Of a stretch of DNA of 64,000 bases, positions 63,696 to 64,000 are shown in pieces. The notes under the pieces are model-generated. The model was not told the DNA's origin. It did not search any database and saw nothing but the letters and a program-made list of their open reading frames with translations. The first letter of the stretch is position 1. Each line of letters opens with the position of its first letter. Source of the DNA: Echiichthys vipera (taxonomy: Eukaryota > Chordata > Actinopteri > Perciformes > Trachinidae); contig OY829657.1 of the NCBI GenBank assembly GCA_963691815.1, positions 6,520,092 through 6,584,091 on the forward strand, given 5' to 3'. Position numbers and translations under genes: made by a program.

Positions 63696-64000
63696 CTAAC
63701 TCCATCATCTTGAACTTTACCTGCAGTCATTGGTGTGATGGTGTTACTTCCTCCTCCTTTTGTCAAAATCATGTAGGCCATCAAATGTATATTAAAGAAC
63801 TGGGGCAACTGCGGGAAGACTTTTAGCCTCTATAGGCCTATATGGGACGTCTGCTTTACAGCTGAGCCACGGGGCGTTTTTACCGTGTATGTCATGCACA
63901 TACATGCAAGTAGAGTAGACCAAAATTGTTTATTTCTACTATATTATTTCATTGTTTATCTTAAAAAAATGAAAATGTGTAGCTTAGGCTGAAGCCATAG

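Overview
This is a gene-poor, repeat-rich stretch of a vertebrate nuclear genome, almost certainly a teleost (ray-finned) fish. The evidence is three spliced vertebrate genes with consensus GT-AG introns, very long dinucleotide microsatellites, and interspersed repeats typical of fish: L2-like and RTE/Rex3-like LINE ends, tRNA-headed SINEs and short hAT-like elements. No database search was possible. Gene identities come from reassembling exons by eye across splice sites and comparing with remembered vertebrate families.

Three protein-coding genes are supported. TMEM62 (+, CDS 6775-14600, 13 exons, 646 aa) is a multi-pass membrane protein with a metallophosphoesterase-like lumenal or extracellular domain. 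PTGR2 (-, CDS 22567 down to 19286, 8 exons, 352 aa) is 15-oxoprostaglandin 13-reductase. MIDEAS/ELMSAN1 (+, CDS 30467-50882, 12 exons, about 1114 aa) is the ELM2-SANT scaffold of the mitotic deacetylase complex MiDAC. TMEM62 and PTGR2 converge tail to tail. PTGR2 and MIDEAS diverge head to head, the arrangement I recall at human 14q24.3. TMEM62 lies on another human chromosome (15q15), so its position here is a separate linkage. The three genes do not form a pathway: prostaglandin inactivation, chromatin deacetylation and an uncharacterised membrane phosphoesterase-like protein.

Layout. 1-348: a 16-bp minisatellite. 349-2690: unremarkable. 2690-3450: a CpG-rich, promoter-like island with exon-like ends on both strands. 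3550-6300: AT-rich repeats, a hAT-like element and a long-period A+T repeat. 6330-16900: TMEM62 with its promoter and 3'UTR. 17220-18020: a hAT-like element with a SINE-like element inside it. 18670-22570: PTGR2, carrying an L2-like LINE fragment in intron 2. 22570-30190: the divergent promoter interval with microsatellites, an RTE-like LINE remnant and a second GC-rich island. 30195-54240: MIDEAS and its probable 3'UTR, with several transposon copies in its introns. 54240-64000: no recognisable gene, but SINE and other repeats, a perfect 48-bp inverted repeat and an element whose ends match the minisatellite at the start of the window.

I did not find a convincing new biological system. The most interesting points are structural: the link between the minisatellite and the ends of a dispersed element, the long perfect inverted repeat, the nested and copied repeat patch in a MIDEAS intron, a diverged tandem repeat of about 210 bp in the MIDEAS 3' flank, transposon-borne DR1 sites in TMEM62, and a NAGNAG acceptor, a uORF and a very long UG tract in MIDEAS.
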